From Aricia agestis (Eukaryota > Arthropoda > Insecta > Lepidoptera > Lycaenidae), in contig NC_056423.1 of assembly GCF_905147365.1 (NCBI RefSeq), forward strand, positions 7,978,501-8,042,500: DNA of 64,000 bases. Reading direction: 5' to 3'. Under the pieces are notes generated by a model. The model saw only the letters and a program-made list of their open reading frames with translations, was not told where the DNA came from and ran no database searches. Both the position numbers and the translations under genes were made by a program. Position 1 is the first letter of the stretch; every line of letters starts with the position of its first letter. Shown here one piece after another: positions 33,189 through 59,927 of the stretch.

Positions 33189-33249
33189 AGTTTTGGTCGG
33201 ACAATAGTTCCTGGGGTAATAATTTATGTAGTTATTGGGACTGATGAAG

Positions 33250-34794
33250 TTAGCTCTGGCTTTGTTCTGGGGCTGTAGATGCAGGGGCACTTATTTCAGG
33301 AGGGATTGGCTCCGATGTGGTTGGTCCATTTTTTTCACTAGTCGGTCCTTGCATAGTTGGTCCTGGAGTTGTGGGTCCTTGCATAGTTGGTCCTGCAGTT
33401 GTAGGTCCTTGCATACTTGGTCCTGGAGTTGTAGGTCCTTCCATACTTGGTCCTGGAGTTGTTGGTTGCGAGCTAGTTGTACATTTGGCGTTCTGTGGCC
33501 AATCACAAATCTAAAAAGAAAAAAATTTAAATTAAATTTAAATATGTAAGTATGTACTAAAATAGAAAATACAATTTATATGACTAAAATACAGTATGTT
33601 AAGAAAAAGTAGACGCTGCATGTATTTCAGCGCGCTGAAATAAAATTTCCAAACATAATTACGATCAAATGGTAGTTTTTGCGCCTTGTATTTTTACAGG
33701 AAACGTTTGCACATTTATAAATATAATTCTTCTGACACAATTTTCATTTGCAATAAAAAGTTTTCGTACTTTTTATGTGTTTTGAAAATGATGTTCGTTG
33801 TCTACTCTTTTTTGACAAGCCGTACATAATCTACACTAATACAGGGTGCAATTAAACCTTCCTGCCAAATTTTCTACAGGGCTTAGGTATCATCAGGAAA
33901 GTCCATTTAACTAAAAAATTGGGTGTTTTTAATGACATATTTTATAACATTAAAAACGTTGCAGAACGGTCACTCGCGGCGGTGGGTATGAGCGGGAATG
34001 ACGCGGGAGGAAGCGCGGGCGCGGGAGCACGTCACGCGCGGGCGACGCGTCGTGTCCATTTATTGTAGTGTTTTTTAAGATAACTTTCGGAAGCTATTTC
34101 TCAACATTTTAGTACTGAGTGATTATAAAAGAAAAAAATACGTGTATTTTTATTTTTAACAAGGATCAATATATTAAAAGGCTCCTAGTTTAATTGCACC
34201 CTGTATAGTAAAGAGGTAAAGTTCGTTTTTTTTTGTTTTCAGGAGGTAATCTCTGAAAGTCGGACCAGTGTCCGATTGCAAAAATTTTAACACCGATTGA
34301 AAGCTGTGTTCCTGACTGACATAGACTTTATTTTACGTATAATTTTAAAATTTATCGTTCTCAGCGCGCGGCGCGCATTACACGCGGTTGAAGCCGCGGG
34401 CAAAAGCTAGTATTATATTATAAGAAACAAGTTTTTTCAACTCTCCCATCCAAACTAACTTTAAAACCACTGACCTGTAAATCTCTGTTGAAATGAGTGC
34501 CTGGCCCACATTGTCTCAGCACCCGACCTCCCAAATTACAGATATAGAACAAAGTGCAATCTGTTTCATGTGGAAGCAACCAAGTCATGTTAGTCTCTGG
34601 ACATCCGTTCGGCAAAAACCCCGGTTTTTCTGTTTCCCCAAATATCGCCACCGAGCAAGCGAGGAGAGTATATAACAACGCTACACCTTAAAATGTTAAA
34701 TTAAGTAAGAATTAAGTAACTTATAAAATATATACAAAGGCAAAACAATTTAATCATTCGATTATTCGTATTCACTAAGATTCATACCTTTCAT
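33250..34794 (-). CDS. Chitin-binding mucin-like protein, array copy D
   Basis: Exons 34794-34788 (ATGAAAG), 34686-34475 and 33510-33250; 159 aa. Signal peptide MKGVALLYTLLACSVAIFG, intact peritrophin-A domain (ETNMTWLLPHETDC, CNLGGRVLRQC), four Pro/Thr repeats, end APEQSQS. It differs from B by very few residues (for example Gly for Asp in CNLGG/CNLGD), fitting a recent duplication of the B-containing block. Confidence 0.88.
33842..34203. mobile_element. TA MITE in intron 2 of gene D
   Basis: Ends CAGGGTGCAATTAAACCTTC and TTTAATTGCACCCTG, TA on both sides, with the same GC-rich core as in B. Confidence 0.82.
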
Positions 34795-35875
34795 GTCAGC
34801 TGCTTTTTCATTTATGTGTTTTTTTCTGCCATGTAATTTTGATAAGATTTGAATTAAGTTAGATTTGGTTTGGCCAGTTTTCAATTCATCAGTCAATTTA
34901 TTAAATAATAATTTAACATTAATTTGATTCCGTTAAAAACTGGCCAAGTCAAATTTTCATTCAAGATTCACTTAATTTAAATTGCAACAACTGTTATAGG
35001 TATCCAATAAAGCAAAAAAATAGAGTTTAATACTTGTTCATAATGGTATTTTATTCCTATAAGTACATAATTTTTCCGATTTTGCTTAGAACTTGACCGC
35101 TCTAAATGAGCGGTCAAGTTCTAAGAGATCTAAATGATCTCAACTCTTTTTGCAGCGAAGCCTGTGGGCCACGGCCCACGGCCAAACATAATTTTTATAT
35201 TGAACTTGGCTCAATTTTTTTATATTATGTTTTTGGTGGGATTAGAAATTAACTGAGATAAAGTTTGTAAGCAGGTGTGAATGTCTTCATTTATTTATTT
35301 AAATTAAGGACACCAAATAGTACATACCTACATTAAAACTTTGTTAAACACAATAATAGTAATTCGTGTAATCACGATTATAATAACACAAATAAATCGA
35401 AAGTTTTTATTTATTTATTCATTTATTATGTTATGTTTGTCGAAAAACGTCTGTATTAAGTAAGTATAGTTAAATATAGTATTGTAATAAGTTAGTCTTT
35501 GAATTAAGCCTACTTTTTATGTAGATAAGTATTCAAAAACTATTGTCGATGAGTGATGACTGATGAGTAAGAAAGAAAGATTCATAAGTACGCCTCGTAT
35601 AGAATGTATGCCTATACCAGTATCAGATCCTTTACTGTTATGAAATATTAGATCCTTACATATGAAATTGGCGTTTTGTTGTACATGCCCACTTTGATCT
35701 CAAATATCTCCTCTTTGGTTAAGAATACCAAATTCAAATTTATATATTAATTTATTTGGTACATTTGAGTTTCCAAAACAGTCATTTAGAGTTTTTTTAT
35801 GTAATATATCATTGGTCATTCATCTGTTTTTTTCTTGATTACCTACTTTTTCTATGGAGTCGTTCATATCGCACA

Positions 35876-36339
35876 ATGGAAAAATTGAAATATCGCTTTA
35901 TTTACGATTATGAGTTCTACTGTGGCACGAGTGCTGCAGTAACAGCTGGACGAATTAACAATGTGTATGGCGCTGAGTCGCAAAAGAAAACACGGTACGG
36001 TTTTGGTTCCAAAGTTTTCGTTCATTTTGACCTTCAGAACGACCCGAGAATTGAAGGCTATTGTGCAAGCGGATCTATCGCAAACCACTTCAGAGTTAGC
36101 AGCAGGCTTCGGTGTAAGTGATAAAACTGCTTTAATCTACTTGAAGCAAATTGGGAAGACAAAAAACTTGAAAGGAATTGAGTGAAGCAAACCAGAAAAC
36201 ACCTCCTCCTTCTCCTACAAGCAAAAAAATTCAACTCTGATGTGGCAGTCCAAACCGCATTCAAAGAATTTATTGACTCTCGTCCCTCCGTCTTTTTTTA
36301 GTAAAGGGATCAACGAACTACCCTTAAGATGGCAACAAT
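35876..36339 (+). pseudogene. Internally deleted mariner transposase, unit D-E
   Basis: As at 24092, with a 24-bp deletion (CGAAAATGAATAATGAACAA and flanking bases) that happens to bring the two HTH blocks into one open frame (…DLQNDPRIEGYCASG). Catalytic core absent. Confidence 0.78.
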
Positions 36340-36561
36340 CCATACTTCCATACTAATATTATAAATGCAAAAGTGTGTCTGTCTGTCTGTCTGTCTGTTA
36401 CCTCTTCACGCTTAAACCGCTGAACCGATTTTGCTGAAATTTGGTATGGAGATACTTTGAGTCCCGGGAAAGGACATAGGATACTTTTTATCCCGAAAAA
36501 ATGTACGGTTCCGCCGCGATAAACGAATTTTGGTGCAACAGAGTTGTGGGCGTCATCTAGT
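36340..36561 (+). mobile_element. Helitron-like insertion, unit D-E
   Basis: Same insertion point as 24573 and 32466, ending GTTGTGGGCGTCATCTAGT. Confidence 0.75.
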
Positions 36562-36710
36562 GGTACATAATTTGATTAATTAAATATATTATACAAATAA
36601 CGATTTTATATTCCTCCCATACAAAACGCCAATTTCATATGTAAGGACCTAGTATAATATATTCTAGGGAACATAATGTTCGAGTCTTAAGTCTAGGTTA
36701 ATAATGTTTT

Positions 36711-36923
36711 TTTCAATGATATTCTATGTTACTAACGTAACTAGATTGGAAGTTTACGGTAGCAACGCGTTGCCACTTCGAAGATGCCTGCAGGCATATC
36801 TCACATACATAATGACATAACGAATATATGACTTGACATTGTCTTTTGAACAAAAAAGTGGTTACGTATTTCTGAGAATCTTTTGTAAGACATTGCTACT
36901 CTAGTATTTTAGAAACTCATTGG
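36711..36923. mobile_element. MITE-like insertion, only in unit D-E
   Basis: Interrupts the T-run in AATAATGTT...TTGAGAAATG that is continuous in the other units. Imperfect inverted ends CAATGATATTCTA and the inverse of TTAGAAACTCATTG. No coding content. Confidence 0.6.
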
Positions 36924-37122
36924 TTTTTTTGAGAAATGTATTTTTGTAAAAACAGAAAGTAAAAATGAGATTTGACAATTTTTCTTACGTGTTAATAAAA
37001 TATGTCAAAACACAGAAAATTTGAGTGAATAATTGTAATTTTAAATGTTTTATTCGGTTTCGGCCAAAAGCAAAACAGACAGTAAGACCGAAAGTTTGGT
37101 TTTGGTTTCGGCTGAATATCAG

Positions 37123-37267
37123 GTGGCCTACTACGAAACCGTTTTTGAAACAATCGAACGAGAATGCCGCGTCCTGCTTTAACAACGTCATTACACGTTT
37201 GTTAGAGTAGGACGCGGCATTCTCGTACGATTGTTTGAGTCTCAAAACGGTTTCATGGTACGGCCCC
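37123..37267. mobile_element. Hairpin MITE, copy in unit D-E
   Basis: Same element and target as 25131, with the variant of 28835. Confidence 0.8.
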
Positions 37268-37327
37268 AGTTTTGGTCGGACAATAGTTCCTGGGTAATAA
37301 TTTATGTAGTTATTGGGACTGATGAAG

Positions 37328-38588
37328 TTAGCTCTGGCTTTGTTCTGGGGCTGTAGATGCAGGGGCACTTATTTCAGGAGGGATTGGCTCCGATGTGGTT
37401 GGTCCATTTTTTTCACTAGTCGGTCCTTGCATAGTTGGTCCTGGAGTTGTGGGTCCTTGCATAGTTGGTCCTGCAGTTGTAGGTCCTTGCATACTTGGTC
37501 CTGGAGTTGTAGGTCCTTCCATACTTGGTCCTGGAGTTGTTGGTTGCGAGCTAGTTGTACATTTGGCGTTCTGTGGCCAATCACAAATCTAAAAAGAAAA
37601 AAATTTAAATTAAATTTAAATATGTAAGTAGGTATGTACTAAAATAGAAAATACAATTTATATGACTAAAATACAGTATGTTAAGAAAAAGTAGACGCTG
37701 CATGTATTTCAGCGCGCTGAAATAAAATTTCCAAACATAATTACGATCAAATGGTAGTTTTTACGCCTTGTATTTTCACAGGAAACGTTTGCAGCACATT
37801 TTATAAATATTATTCTTCTGACACAATTTTCATTTGCAATAAAAAGTTTTTGTACTTTTTATGTGTTTTAAAAATAATGTTCGTTGTCTACTCTTTTTTG
37901 ACAAGCCGTACATAATCTACACTAATGTATTAGTGTTTAATTGCACCCTGTAGGGTGCAATTAAACCTTCCTGCCAAATTTTCTACAGGGCTTAGATGGA
38001 CGCTGTTAAGCATTAGTGTACTAACCTACATAAAAATTACGTATTGAGTTCTTTACATGATTTAGAACAAAACTGCATTCAAAATTTAACAACAAAAAAA
38101 ATTGTGGGTTAGGACACTAATGCTTAACAGCGACCAGATATCATTAGGATAGTCCATTTAACCAAAAAATTGGGTGTTTTAATGACATATTTTATCACAT
38201 TAAAAAGCTAATATTATATTATAAGAAATAAGTTTTTTCAACTCTCCCATCCAAACTAACTTTATTAGAATCACTGACCTGTAAATCTCTGTTGAAATGA
38301 GTGCCTGGCCCACATTGTCTCAGCACCAGATTTCCCCAATTACAGTTATAGAACAAAGTGCAATTTGTTTCATGTGGAAGCAACCAATTCATGTTAGTCT
38401 CTGGACATCCGTTCGGCAAAAACCCCGGTTTTCCTGTTTCCCCAAATATCGCCACCGAGCAAGCGAGGAGAGTATATAACAACGCTACACCTTAAAATGT
38501 TAAATTAAGTAAGTAACTTATAAATATGCAAAGGCAAAACAATTTAATCATTCGATTATTTGTATTTACTAAGATTCATACCTTTCAT
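37328..38588 (-). CDS. Chitin-binding mucin-like protein, array copy E (last)
   Basis: Exons 38588-38582 (ATGAAAG), 38490-38279 and 37588-37328; 159 aa. Signal peptide MKGVALLYTLLACSVAIFG. The peritrophin-A domain keeps all six cysteines but has Asn for two usual residues (HETNC, FYNCNWG). CNWGNLVLRQC matches copy A, whereas the intron start matches C, so E is mosaic. Four Pro/Thr repeats, end APEQSQS. Intron 2 lost the Helitron-like piece and the right half of the TA MITE. Confidence 0.86.
37998..38135. mobile_element. 138-bp MITE with AGAT target duplication, only in copy E
   Basis: Inverted ends GGACGCTGTTAAGCATTAGT and ACTAATGCTTAACAGCGACC, flanked by AGAT on each side. Copy C shows the empty site (GGGCTTAGATATC). 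Confidence 0.85.
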
Positions 38589-38713
38589 GTCGGCTGCTTT
38601 TTCATTTATGTGCTTCTTTCTGCCATGTAATTTTGATAAGATTTGAATTAAGTTAGATTTGATTTGGCCAGTTTTCAATATATCAGTCAATTTTATAAAA
38701 TAATTTAACATTT

Positions 38714-39142
38714 AACGCCTCTAGTCCACCGACGCTGCGAACTGGGTAACAGCGGCGAACCGATTTACCATAGTAAAAGGAGGTGAAGTAAGTTATCTTC
38801 ATACAAAGGCACCGCGCGCGGCTTGTATGTGTGCGCCATAGTATCAATGCGTCGCCACGTACGGCACACAACAAAATCTCGGCCAGTTTTATTAGGCTGA
38901 TACCGCCGAGATTTTGTTGTGTGCCGTACGTGGCAACGCATTGATACTATGGCGCACACATACAAGACGCGCGCGGTGCCTTTGTATGAAGATAACTTAC
39001 TTCCCCTCCATTTACTATGGATTTCCTGTCTCATCCGCCACATTGTGCCCACAATGCGTTATACTGCATCTCGCTCTATTCCTGTTTCGCGTTGGTTTCG
39101 CAGATATTTCGCATTTAGCAGCGTCGGTGAACTAGAGGCGTT
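38714..39142. mobile_element. Hairpin MITE upstream of gene E
   Basis: AACGCCTCTAGTCCACCGAC mirrors GTCGGTGAACTAGAGGCGTT. Long inner arms around GAGATTTTGTTGTGTGCCGT. It splits the upstream inverted repeat that is continuous in B-D (ATAATTTAACATT...GATTCCG). Confidence 0.8.
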
Positions 39143-39254
39143 GATTCCGATAAAAACTGGCCAAATTTAAATTATTTCAAGATCTCACATTATTTACAAG
39201 TTGGTTACAACTTACAACAGCATCCTATATCAGCAGTTATCCAAGCTCGTGAGG

Positions 39255-39420
39255 AATTCAATGGGGAAACTCGTGACGCTTCGGACCTTGCCCAATGCTC
39301 ATACAAAAGTGAAAAAAAAAATGGTCTTTCAGCACTGCTACTTTCACAGTGAACTCTATGCAAGGAACACGTACACACCCTAAAGCTGCTAAATTATCAC
39401 TTAGTTTTGTTACACCCTGT
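39255..39420. mobile_element. Partial copy of the MITE at 61481
   Basis: Matches its right half: GGGGAAACTCGTGACGCTTC, then CATACAAAAGTGAAAAAA, TTTCAGCACTGCTACTTTCA and TTTTGTTACACCCTGTA. The left arm is missing. Confidence 0.65.
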
Positions 39421-39458
39421 ATATCTCCAGGGAAATTCCTAAAATTTCCCTGGAGATA
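39421..39458. repeat. Short perfect hairpin
   Basis: ATATCTCCAGGGAAATT is inverted as AATTTCCCTGGAGATAT around CCTAA. Confidence 0.65.
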
Positions 39459-39459
39459 T

Positions 39460-40231
39460 TGTGCATGAAAAACATTTCTTGCATCTTCCACAACAGGATA
39501 TTGCCGCCCTTCTTTTGAGTATGCAGAACCGCTGCAGATGTGTCAGGGGCAGTCAGGGGAGTCTTAGGTTCATCCACAGATTATTAATTTTAAGTTTACA
39601 TAATTGCAAACTAATATCGTTCAAACTTATAAGTTATAATATAAATTATATTGCTGTGGTTGTTGCAACTACGTAAAATGGGTTTTTTTAAAACACGTTT
39701 TTAGTAAAGGAAATGTCATTATTTAAGTATAAAATAAATACCGTTTTAAAATTGAGAAAATTTCCTATACGCAAAGGTATATATCAGTACACAATTTGAA
39801 AAATTCTGCTCGATAGAAAAAAATCTCAAAGATGACTGTTATAACGCTGTTTTTCATAATTAAATCATTTTATGGCTAAATTACACACTTTCTAGAAAAA
39901 ACAAAAAAATGTAGTATATTGTGTCGTAACCTAACGTAAACGATTTGATATATTTGATTTGTGTAATACTAAAAATAAAAGGTTTTTACTATTATTTTCT
40001 ATTATCAAAGCACGCGGCGAGCGCGTATCAGCCACTGTACAAGGCGCGCTGATATGAATGTTATTTTAATGTCCTTAACGTCGATATTCGTATTGACAGA
40101 CATCGACCTGCTTATTTTAGGGACTACTGGGCCTTAAGGACGAATTTCGAACCTTGGGCGATCTCTAGTGATATCGGCTATATAAGATTAAACGGCTTTG
40201 TTGCCAAATGCCAAGACAACTGACAAGTCAC
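39460..40231. other. No gene seen
   Basis: AT-rich sequence with no plausible exon, RNA gene or recognised repeat on either strand. Confidence 0.5.
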
Positions 40232-40939
40232 CATAGCTGGGCACCGCTAATCAAATAGTTAACTTCGTTAATCGTTAGTCCGTTAAACAAAATGTTAGCT
40301 TCGTTAAACGTTAGGGTGTTACATTTTGGACGAATTAACGGAAGTTAACGTTAATCGTTAATCCGTTAATATGTAATATGGCCTTGTTGTAACTTATATC
40401 ATTGCGTTAGTGTACATACAAAACCTGTTGGTTTAAGGTTTTGGAAGTTAAAATGTTAGTCATTTTAAAATACTTCTATAATTATTATTGTATTCTACCT
40501 AACTAAATTATACTGCACTCTCAGACTTCTGTATCAACATGCAAATGATTTATAATAAGAATAAACAAATCACTCTCTCTATAAGCACCGGCGCTGAGTA
40601 ATGAAATGATAAAACGAAACAAATCTCTTCTCACTCGCACGCGCCTGAAAACCTATCTAGTATTGTTTTTGTTTCACTCGCTGCTGCCGTGTCGCGGCGC
40701 CATGCTGCCCGCCTGCCCGGCACTTGTCGTTTCATCTAACTGTCTGAACCTGTTTTCGCGCCGCGCCGCGGTGCCGTGCAGTAAATAGTAGGTATTGGAT
40801 TAACGATTAACGGACTTCTGCATATTAACGGAAGTTAACAAGTCCGTTAATATTTTTAAAAGTTAACTTAAACGTTAATCCGTTAATCAAAATGTTAACT
40901 TCGTTAATTAACGGATTAACGAGTTAATGCCCAGCTATG
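40232..40939. mobile_element. Non-autonomous hAT element with 8-bp target duplication
   Basis: Inverted ends CATAGCTGGGCA and TGCCCAGCTATG. Flanks are CAAGTCAC (40224-40231) and CAAGTCAC (40940-40947), an exact 8-bp duplication. Subterminal GTTAACTTCGTTAAT / ATTAACGGATTAACG motifs repeat near both ends. No transposase. It ends 86 bp from the poly(A) signal of the Ig gene. Confidence 0.88.
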
Positions 40940-41025
40940 CAAGTCACATTAGATTTTAGAAAAAACAGCAAAAATAAATACACAGCAATCATTAAAAGTC
41001 AAACACATCACTTAAAACTTAATAC

Positions 41026-41031
41026 TTTATT
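41026..41031 (-). terminator. Poly(A) signal of the seven-Ig gene
   Basis: AATAAA on the minus strand, 47 bp past the stop codon at 41078. Confidence 0.6.
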
Positions 41032-41077
41032 TATACATAATATTTACATAACAAAATAACAAAACCCCCTCCCCAAA

Positions 41078-56505
<15,428 letters not shown>

Positions 56506-56548
56506 GGTTGTCGAACGTGCGCGCGCGCAGGCTGACGACTAAAGTCCA

Positions 56549-56553
56549 ACTGA
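56549..56553 (-). promoter_or_regulatory. Possible arthropod initiator of the seven-Ig gene
   Basis: TCAGT on the minus strand, about 46 bp upstream of the ATG at 56505. No TATA box nearby. A single 5-mer is weak evidence. Confidence 0.2.
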
Positions 56554-56639
56554 CATGCTACCAGTTACCACCCTTTAGTATCAATCCCAGTATCAGTTTC
56601 GGATCTCGGATATCTAATCCGTATTAATTAATAATGACA

Positions 56640-57120
56640 ACATAAATGAAGATTAAAAATAAAGGTGTCTGCATAAGGCTAACTTTTCGGGTCAGTCAAT
56701 GATATTTAAATATGAAAATGAGGAATATCATTGGGGTCAGTTCAAAATAGCCTATATATACTTAATTTAGGTATTTTCATAGTTGAAGACGCGTTGAAAT
56801 TCTTCAAGAACATATTCTGAAATCTATGTTTAGCGCTATATACTTTTCGAGAAGAGTAAATCTTTATAAGATCATGTTATTATGATTTATGATTTAAGTC
56901 ATATCTTCTGAGCTTGAGCCTGAGCGGGCACAAGCACAAGCCCATGTGGTCCATTTCGTCTGTGTTAAAGATAACGAGAGAACCTACCAAATATAAGTAC
57001 TACTCTCTCTAGTCTCTACGCCATCTTGTTTCTTTACTTTTTGTTGTCAACTTTCAATCCCGTGCTTAAATTCAAGAAAAAGACTCTCCCCTACTTATTG
57101 TTAAATAGAAATCTGAAACT
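56640..57120. other. Upstream flank of the seven-Ig gene, no gene seen
   Basis: AT-rich sequence with no plausible exon or recognised repeat. Confidence 0.45.
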
Positions 57121-57123
57121 TAA

Positions 57124-57247
57124 GGGCCTGTTTTACCACTTCCTGATAAAGTACCATATTTGACAGATTCTCCATAAGTACTTTATCTGTAAAGTTAAGT
57201 TGTGGATAACTTATCCGGAACTTATCAGGAAGTGGTGAAACAAGCCC
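57124..57247. mobile_element. 124-bp MITE
   Basis: GGGCCTGTTTTACCACTTCC, then TGATAA, mirrored by TTATCAGGAAGTGGTGAAAC and AAGCCC at the right end. No ORF. Confidence 0.8.
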
Positions 57248-57249
57248 AG

Positions 57250-58030
57250 AGTCTTTCAAAATATATCTCTATAGTCTATACTCTAACTTTGGTACTACTA
57301 ATATAATTATATATTCTGTGCTTAGGATAGAGAAAGTAGAGATCGAAAGAGATAAAATGTGTTATCTCAGGACATTCTAGACTTAAGATAAAACCTGGAT
57401 AAGCGATTTGTATGTATACGTTTGTGTCATTGACTGTGTTAGCACGCTGATAACAATGATTTATCATCAGTACGAAGGTGCAAAGTGATGTAACTGATAA
57501 TTATACCATTTTTAAATTTTAAAAAATATAACAAAATATGGTTCAAGTCAAATTTTAACATTCTTGTTACAAACTTTCATTATAAGAACAGGGTTTTGTA
57601 AATTTTAGTATAGGCAAAAGATGTTGAGCATTTCTCATAGAAACATAGAAGATAAAAGTATATCTTTCAGCGCCGCTATTTACACAGTGAACCCTATACC
57701 TACTAAGTACTACTTACTAGAGGTATTTCTCTATGTAAAAGGTTTTTATTATATTATATACTAATTTTTTGTAAATTGACAACGTTGAAGCCTGAAGGAC
57801 AAAATATTGCTTGTAAATTAACAAAACTCTACAAAAGTAACTTATAGCCTTTTGCATCTATTAGCGTGTCGGATGAACGTCTATCTTTTATAATCTCGCA
57901 ATGTAAATGTAAATGTTTTACTAGCAAACAGATATTCAAAGAATCAAATTGTATTATTGTGTATTTTTAAAGCATTGCATTGTAAGCCACTGTAGGACTA
58001 TAATATACGAATTTTAAAATTAAAAATTTT
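57250..58030. other. No gene seen
   Basis: AT-rich DNA. A short relic of the 61481 MITE family is at about 57660-57700 (TTTCAGCGCCGCTATTTACA). Nothing else recognised. Confidence 0.45.
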
Positions 58031-58032
58031 AA

Positions 58033-58357
58033 CGTGGGAGAGCCATGCTTCGGCACGAATGGGCCGGCTCGACCGGAGAAATACCACGTTCACTCAGGAA
58101 ACCGGCATGAAACAGCGCTTGCGCAGTGTTTCGCCTAGTGAGTGAGTTTACCGGAGGCCCAATTCCCTTCCCTATCCTCCCCTTTTCCCTTCCCTTCCCA
58201 TCCCTACCCTCCCCTATTATCCTATTCCCTCTTAAAAGGCCGGCAACGCACCTGCAGCTCTTCTGATGCTGCGAGTGTCCATGGGCGACGGAAGTTGCTT
58301 TCCATCAGGTGACCCGTTTGCTCGTTTGCCCCCTTATTTCATAAAAACAAAAAAAAA
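58033..58357 (+). mobile_element. SINE-like retroposon, full-length copy
   Basis: CGTGGGAGAGCCATGCTTCG to an A-rich tail after CCCTTATTTCATAAAAAC. Closest in layout to 52222. Confidence 0.72.
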
Positions 58358-58550
58358 TACATTTTTTGTCATTTTAAAGTATTGTTACTATGTTCATATA
58401 TTTTTCCCAGTTGTATTAATCTACATAAATTATAAAACTATAGCTTACATTCTTGGAAAATCTAAAAGGAATTATAATTTACTTGTTGGGCAATATTATG
58501 AGTTATGACGCTTAGTTACTACTTCGTTAGACTATTAATATTTAACTAGC

Positions 58551-58895
58551 TATTTGTCCAAGCCTTGCTCGGTATTCGATAAAACAGGAATAAAATGACA
58601 TTTTCTAAAAATTATTCCTAGCTAGATCGATTTATCGCCCCCGAAACCCCCTATATACTAAATTTCATGAAAATCGTTGAAGCCGATTCCGAGATTCCAA
58701 TTATATAATATTTATATACAAGAATTGCTCGTTTAAAGATACCACCAGCTGTTTGACCGAGCTTTGCTCGGTATTCAATAAAACACGAATAAAATGACAT
58801 TTTCTTAAAATTATTCTTAGCTAGATCGATTTGTCGCCCCCGAAACCCCCTATATACTAAATTTCATGAAAATCGTTGGAGCCGATTCCGAGATA
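58551..58895 (+). mobile_element. Two direct copies of a Helitron-like fragment
   Basis: GCTCGGTATTCGATAAAACA...AAACCCCCTATATACTAAAT at 58567 recurs at 58766 with small changes. The first copy ends ATACAAGAATTGCTCGTTTA, as does the fragment at 61804. Confidence 0.6.
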
Positions 58896-58900
58896 TATCC

Positions 58901-58928
58901 ATACTAATATTATAAATGCGAAAGTATC

Positions 58929-58967
<39 letters not shown>

Positions 58968-59443
58968 TGCTTTCACGCCAAAACTACTGAACCGATTGCA
59001 ATGAAATTTTGTATACAGTTATTCTAGAGTCTGAGAAAGGACATAGGCTACATTTTGATGTGGGAAAATATCTTATTTCCATGAAAATTTCGATGAAAAT
59101 GAATTCGCATTGCGCGTGGCCAGCGCTCATCCTGGGGGTCCTGGGTTCGAGTCCCGCAGGCGGAACAAAAAGTTTTCAATTTTCCTGGGTCTTGGATGTG
59201 TATTAAAATAAAAGTTCAAAAATCTTAAACATATTTTATGTATAATATTATAAAAAATCCAGAAATATATCGATGGAATGAACATTTTAGTTCTAATACG
59301 ATTCAACAGATGGCGTTTTAATTTTTACTTTATTGTAACATAGAACTAATCATACTTATTAGTTAGTATGTTTTTGTTTATAGTTTTTAATACGTTAGAA
59401 TATGATGTTTAATCCATACTAATATTATAAATGCGAAAGTATC

Positions 59444-59486
<43 letters not shown>

Positions 59487-59927
59487 TGCTTTCACGCCAA
59501 AACTACTGAACCGATTGCAATGAAATTTTGTATACAGTTATTCTAGAGTCTGAGAAAGGACATAGGCTACATTTTGATGTGGGAAAATATCTTATTTCCA
59601 TGAAAATTTTGATGAAAATGAATTTGCATTGCGCGTGGCCAGCGCTCATCCCGGGGGTCCTGGGTTCGAGTCCCGCAGGCGGAACAAAAAGCTTTCAATT
59701 TTCCTGGGTCTTGGATGTGTATTAAAATAAAATTTCAAAAATCTTAAACATATTTTATGTATAATATTATAAAAAATCCAGAAATATATCGATGGAATGA
59801 ACATTTTAGTTCTAATACGATTCAACAGATGGCGTTTTATTTTTTACTTTATTGTAACATAGAACTAATCATACTTATTAGTTAGTATGTTTTTGTTTAT
59901 AGTTTTTAATACGTTAGAATATTATCT
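58901..59927 (+). repeat. Tandem duplication of a 512-515 bp block
   Basis: Blocks 58901-59415 and 59416-59927 start ATACTAATATTATAAATGCG, carry a (GTCT)n tract, then GGGTTCGAGTCCCGCAGGCG (tRNA-like B box, at 59148 and 59664), and end GTTTTTAATACGTTAGAATA. Differences are few, so the duplication is recent. The B-box part looks like the 3' half of a tRNA carried in a Helitron-like repeat; it is not a tRNA gene. Confidence 0.85.

Noticed and set aside
40606..40788. 60-aa plus frame with Cys-rich end
   Set aside because: It lies entirely within the non-autonomous hAT element and has no recognisable motif.
59105..59167. tRNA gene at the GGGTTCGAGTCCCGC block
   Set aside because: Only the T-arm and 3' side are tRNA-like; the 5' half does not fold, and the block is part of a duplicated repeat.
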